Source: JACKII01 sp963807085 (GTDB lineage Bacteria; Pseudomonadota; Alphaproteobacteria; Bin95). From it: a stretch of DNA of 64,000 nt. The position numbers and the translations under genes were made by a program. The stretch covers positions 202,470 to 266,469 of the forward strand of contig CAWEBB010000013.1 of the NCBI GenBank assembly GCA_963807085.1. The letters are read 5' to 3'. Under the pieces are notes generated by a model. It saw nothing but the letters and a program-made list of their open reading frames with translations, was not told the DNA's origin and searched no databases. The number at the start of each line of letters is the position of its first letter. The first letter of the stretch is position 1. This document shows positions 63,999 through 64,000 of the stretch, one piece after another.

Positions 63999-64000
63999 CA

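Noticed and set aside
1..64000. CRISPR arrays, rRNA genes, toxin-antitoxin pairs
   Set aside because: None seen: no regularly spaced repeats, no rRNA sequence, and no recognisable toxin or antitoxin among short frames.

Overview
The window is GC-rich (roughly 60-65% by eye) and looks alphaproteobacterial. The signs are a DUF1150 gene next to a small Hsp20, a ptsN-type EIIA gene, two promoters of the alphaproteobacterial general-stress sigma factor type (GGAAC-N16/17-CGTT), and insertion sequences of families common in Hyphomicrobiales and Rhodospirillales. Genus cannot be decided from the sequence.

Layout. (1) 0.1-8.8 kb: a one-direction surface-sugar cluster: two NAD-dependent epimerases, a GH39-like glycoside hydrolase, a GT4 glycosyltransferase, three tandem CgeB-like glycosyltransferases, a TIGR04290-type methyltransferase and a small conserved protein. 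A consensus EcfG-type promoter precedes it. (2) 8.8-11.6 kb: stress-type genes: topoisomerase IB, a DUF892/YciF-like ferritin-fold protein with its own EcfG-type promoter, and an SDR; then tRNA-Arg(CCU). (3) 11.7-20.5 kb: ordinary chromosome: two F420/FMN-type luciferase-like oxidoreductases, a zinc alcohol dehydrogenase, a secreted di-heme oxidoreductase, ptsN, DUF1150, Hsp20, pseudoazurin and a xanthine-type phosphoribosyltransferase. (4) 20.66-58.9 kb: an accessory region beginning at tRNA-Arg(ACG), which is followed at once by a broken tyrosine recombinase. It is packed with IS5 (five elements), IS66, IS1380 (three), IS21, IS3, IS110/IS1111, IS256 and IS1595 elements or fragments, a group II intron, and a serine-recombinase element. 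Two cargo blocks survive: 28.0-36.4 kb (NAD synthetase, MoaD/ThiS, BNR-repeat protein, MarR, threonine aldolase, repeat protein, GMC oxidoreductase) and 47.7-51.4 kb (SGNH hydrolase, SxtJ, DUF5989, carbamoyltransferase; visibly AT-richer). (5) 58.9-64 kb: an Asp/Glu-racemase-like enzyme, a RidA-like protein, and a molybdopterin oxidoreductase with its Fe-S and membrane partners, the last cut by the window edge.

Elements are nested. An intron sits in an IS66 tnpB. An IS1380 sits in an IS5 transposase. A serine-recombinase element sits exactly in the Walker A codons of an IS21 istB gene. An IS1595 copy keeps a clean 8-bp duplication.

Many well-conserved genes, including non-mobile ones, carry single-base frameshifts with good homology continuing in another frame. 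In 0.1-11.5 kb they are so dense that sequencing or assembly indels are at least as likely as decay. In contrast, a one-base deletion shared by two IS5 copies must be a real inherited mutation.
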